Below the pieces are notes generated by a model. It ran no database searches. It worked only from the letters and a program-made list of their open reading frames with translations, and was not told the DNA's origin. A DNA stretch of 21,703 bases, from the IMG/VR virus record IMGVR_UViG_3300036835_000191, positions 1 to 21,703 of that record; one strand, given 5' to 3'. This document shows, piece by piece, positions 19,845 through 21,703 of the stretch. The translations under genes and the position numbers were made by a program. The number at the start of each line of letters is the position of its first letter. The first letter of the stretch is position 1. This DNA comes from a virus.

Positions 19845-20185
19845 GCACCGCCGACGCCGCCCTCCAGATTGTGGAGAAACTGGTCGCGGCCGGGATCCGG
19901 GCCACGACCGACCCGGGCGCTTTGAACCCGCCGGCCGTGCTCGTGGTCCCGCCCCGCCGGGACTACGACGTCGCCTGCGGGTACACGGCGGTGTGGAACG
20001 TGCACGCCATCGGCGCCGGCCCGACCGGCGGCGACCGCACCACCTGGGCCCAATTGGACGCCCTGATCGACGCGGTGGCCGCGACGTTCGCCATCCAGGT
20101 CGCCCAGCCCGGCGCCTACGTCCTCGGCCCGAACACCCACCCGTCCTACCAGATCACCTTCACCACCCCGGAAGGAGACCCATGA
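19841..20185 (+). CDS. Tail terminator / tail completion-like protein
   Basis: 114 residues from GTG 19841 (GTGA overlap). The pattern (LQIVEKLVAAGIRATTDPGA, PAVLVVPPRRDYDVACGYTA, WAQLDALIDAVAATFAI, HPSYQITFTTP) is that of small alpha-beta tail terminator or tail completion proteins (gpU- or gp17-like fold). Position between the connector and the major tail protein supports this. Good GAAGGAG ribosome binding site for the next gene lies at its end. Confidence 0.75.
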   Translation: MSTADAALQIVEKLVAAGIRATTDPGALNPPAVLVVPPRRDYDVACGYTAVWNVHAIGAGPTGGDRTTWAQLDALIDAVAATFAIQVAQPGAYVLGPNTHPSYQITFTTPEGDP

Positions 20186-20664
20186 CCCTGCACGACTCCC
20201 GGCTACGCCACGGGACGTTGAAGCTCGGCGACACCCCCACCCAGCTTGACTTCTCCTGCCAGATCACCAACTGCCGGATCACCACCGCCTACTCCGACGA
20301 CGGCGACCCCGTGACAACCCTGTGCGGGGACACGACGCCGGCGCCGAGAAAGTCGGACGGCCACAAGCTTGAAGGCACCCTGGTCCAGGACTTCGACCTG
20401 GACGAAGCGTCGGGCGGGGTGATCGCGTTCATCTGGTCCCACGACCTGGAGATCGTCGCCTACGAGTTCGTCCCCGACGACCAGGGCGCCCCGACCATCA
20501 CCGGCACCCTGCAAGTGGAGATCCCCACCGACACCTACGGCGGCGACGTCAACGCCCGGGTCACCTCCGATTTCGCCTGGAACCTCCAGCAGACCCCGAC
20601 CTTCGCGTGGGAGACCTCCGGCGCCTCCGCCTCCCAGGCGGCGAGCACGCCTGTCGCGGCCTGA
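20182..20664 (+). CDS. Major tail tube protein
   Basis: 160 residues from ATG 20182 (ATGA overlap, GGAG upstream). It is beta-rich with alternating strands (LKLGDTPTQLDFSCQITNCR, GHKLEGTLVQDFDLDEASGG, EIVAYEFVPDD, TITGTLQVEIP, RVTSDFAWNL) as in tube proteins of the gpV/gp17.1 fold. It polymerises into hexamer rings around the tape measure. A Ser/Ala-rich end is probably flexible. Placement after the terminator is slightly variable among phages but common in actinophages. Confidence 0.8.
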   Translation: MTLHDSRLRHGTLKLGDTPTQLDFSCQITNCRITTAYSDDGDPVTTLCGDTTPAPRKSDGHKLEGTLVQDFDLDEASGGVIAFIWSHDLEIVAYEFVPDDQGAPTITGTLQVEIPTDTYGGDVNARVTSDFAWNLQQTPTFAWETSGASASQAASTPVAA

Positions 20665-21032
20665 TGGCCGGCCAGCCCGGCGTCACCGTCGTCGGCGAAA
20701 CCGAGCTCCTGTCCACCATGGCCCGGGCCGAAAAAGCCCTCCCCGATTTGGACACCTCCGACGCCGCCACCGTCATCCTTCACGCCATCCCCGGCACCGC
20801 CCCCCGCCTGACCGGGCGGCTGGCGGGATCGTTCCGGACCGGCACCAAAGACAAGCGGGCCACCATCACCTCGCCGCTGGTGTACGCCGTCCCGATCCAC
20901 TGGGGGAGACCGGCGCACAACATCGACGCCAACCCGTTCGTCGTGCGGGCGATCAACCAGACCGAAACCGAATGGCTCCACGCCCTCGAAAAGTCGGGGC
21001 AGAAAATCTGTGACGGGGTGAAAGGTGCCTAG
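20664..21032 (+). CDS. HK97 gp10-like head-tail or tail-completion protein
   Basis: 122 residues from ATG 20664, sharing its A with the preceding stop. The TAPRLTGRLAGSFRTGTKDK motif with following VYAVPIHWG and the ANPFVVRAINQTE end are typical of HK97 gp10-family morphogenesis proteins, which join head and tail. These usually precede the major tail gene, so its place after it is a small rearrangement. It overlaps the next GTG start by 8 bases. Confidence 0.8.
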   Translation: MAGQPGVTVVGETELLSTMARAEKALPDLDTSDAATVILHAIPGTAPRLTGRLAGSFRTGTKDKRATITSPLVYAVPIHWGRPAHNIDANPFVVRAINQTETEWLHALEKSGQKICDGVKGA

Positions 21033-21345
21033 CTTCGTCCAGCGGGTCGATCTGATCTTCCCCGACGACCGCACCGTCCGGGTCGTCACGAACATGGCCG
21101 ACCAGCTCACCGCCGAGCGCGGCCTCGGCGGGCCGCTGGCCAACGCCGCCGCCGAGATGGGCGCGAGGGTGTGGTACTCCGCGCTCAAACGGCAACATCC
21201 TGACGACCCGGCCGCCCGCGATTTCCGCACCTTCGTCGACCAGATCCAGGGGGTCATCACCGACGACGAGCGGGCCGCCCAGAACGGCGCCGACGCCGAG
21301 GACAACGGCCTGGACCCTACCCGGCCGGCGGCTGGGGTCGACTAG
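21025..21345 (+). CDS. Tail assembly chaperone (G protein)
   Basis: 106 residues from GTG 21025. A short strand (VDLIFPDDRTVRVVTNMADQ) is followed by helices (NAAAEMGARVWYSALKRQ, ARDFRTFVDQIQGVITDDER), as in G-type chaperones that bind the tape measure and recruit tube protein. The next frame (T part) is open in the -1 phase over the last ~95 bases and beyond, so a minority G-T fusion is expected. Sits directly before the tape measure, as in nearly all siphoviruses. Confidence 0.8.
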   Translation: MPSFVQRVDLIFPDDRTVRVVTNMADQLTAERGLGGPLANAAAEMGARVWYSALKRQHPDDPAARDFRTFVDQIQGVITDDERAAQNGADAEDNGLDPTRPAAGVD

Positions 21346-21467
21346 CGGTGGAAGTCGCCGTCGCCACCGGCGTCCCCGTCCGCGAATGGTTGGACGACCC
21401 GACCGCGCTCGTCACCGCCGCCGAGGTGCTCGAAGAGATCGCCGAACGCACCCAAGCCCGGCGGTAA
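21249..21467 (+). CDS. Tail assembly chaperone T-part, made by -1 frameshift
   Basis: The -1 frame relative to G stays open through the G stop and ends at TAA 21467. From Trp at 21333 it reads WGRLAVEVAVATGVPVREWL and then a helix with EVLEEIAERTQ, the pattern of the T domain in actinophage chaperones, while the frame before ~21315 is Arg-rich and unlikely as protein. The slip should therefore occur near 21315-21330; C-CCU (21315-21318) allows re-pairing of the Pro tRNA and would give DP-YPAGGWGRL. G5 at 21249-21253 is a less likely site. GTG 21348 could start a separate 39-residue protein, but lacks the Trp-Gly-Arg-Leu part. Confidence 0.65.
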   Translation, partial: GGHHRRRAGRPERRRRRGQRPGPYPAGGWGRLAVEVAVATGVPVREWLDDPTALVTAAEVLEEIAERTQARR

Positions 21468-21473
21468 CACCAG

Positions 21474-21703
21474 GTGGCGGCCGAACTCCAATTCCAGCTG
21501 GTCGGCAACGCCACCTCCGCCGTCAACGCGTTCAAACAGACCTCCGACGCCTCCAAGTCCGCCTCCGGCGCGGCGGACAAAACCGGGGTCTCTTTCGCCA
21601 AGGTCGCCGAGGCGATCGGCTCCGCCTACGTCACCAAAAAAGTCATCGACTTCGGCAAAGCCACCGTCGACGCCGCCTCCGAAGCCCACGTCGCCAACGC
21701 CCG
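21474..21703 (+). CDS. Tail tape measure protein, N-terminal part (continues at base 3)
   Basis: GTG at 21474 opens MAAELQFQLVGNATSAVNAF, a typical tape measure N-terminus, and reads without interruption into the repeated end segment and then into the frame at base 3. The start lies 6 bases after the stop of the T-frame at 21467. The ribosome binding site is weak, which fits translational coupling to the chaperone genes just upstream. The split is only an artefact of where the circle was cut. Confidence 0.92.
   Translation, partial: MAAELQFQLVGNATSAVNAFKQTSDASKSASGAADKTGVSFAKVAEAIGSAYVTKKVIDFGKATVDAASEAHVANA
21577..21703. repeat. Terminal direct repeat, right copy (circular join)
   Basis: Exact second copy of bases 1-127. 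Joining the two copies gives a circle of 21,576 bp and restores one uninterrupted tape measure gene. Confidence 0.97.

Noticed and set aside
1-21703. CRISPR arrays, insertion sequences, rRNA or tRNA genes
   Set aside because: No regularly spaced repeats, transposase motifs or RNA gene structures were found on reading both strands.

Overview
The window is one complete small tailed-phage genome in circular form. The first 127 bases are repeated exactly as the last 127, so the unique circle is 21,576 bp. One gene, the tape measure protein, runs across the join in frame. Base composition is about two-thirds G+C with strongly GC-ended codons, many GTG starts, chains of ATGA/GTGA stop-start overlaps, and at least one apparently leaderless promoter. 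This points to an actinobacterial (Actinomycetota) host. Nothing in the sequence fixes the genus. The HK97-type head genes and a long-tail module with a 628-residue tape measure indicate a siphovirus, among the smaller known for such phages.

Layout, following the circle from packaging: small terminase (13167), large terminase (13801), a replication-like gene in an odd position (15281), portal (15869), prohead protease (17190), a small zinc-ribbon gene, major capsid (18174), head-tail connector, tail terminator-like, major tail protein, gp10-like protein, tail-assembly chaperone G with a probable -1 frameshift into T (21025-21467), and tape measure (21474 to the end, then 3-1784). Then come distal tail protein, tail hub, a tail-tip protein with a C1q-like end, a small acidic ORF, an amidase endolysin with a probable internal second start, and a 33-residue membrane peptide (5836). 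All of these are on the + strand.

The remaining third (about 5938-13166) is the early/accessory part. It holds a catalytic-domain-only tyrosine recombinase on the - strand with an inverted-repeat region beside it, and a short AT-richer region with inverted perfect DnaA boxes. These are followed by an excisionase-like HTH gene, a RecT annealase, small genes including a ribbon-helix-helix type, a leftward HTH gene divergent from a ParB-like gene across a palindromic operator, a second leftward HTH gene, several small zinc-binding genes, a winged-helix protein whose gene carries iteron-like repeats plus another DnaA box, an HNH endonuclease and two overlapping small membrane proteins (holin candidates).

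No polymerase, primase or helicase is visible, so replication must lean on the host. The combination of DnaA boxes, iteron-like repeats inside a putative initiator gene, a ParB-like protein without ParA, and a minimal recombinase makes a phage-plasmid or a very compact temperate phage the most interesting reading. That lifestyle is inference. Intergenic stretches are all under 300 bases, and the notable ones are described individually.
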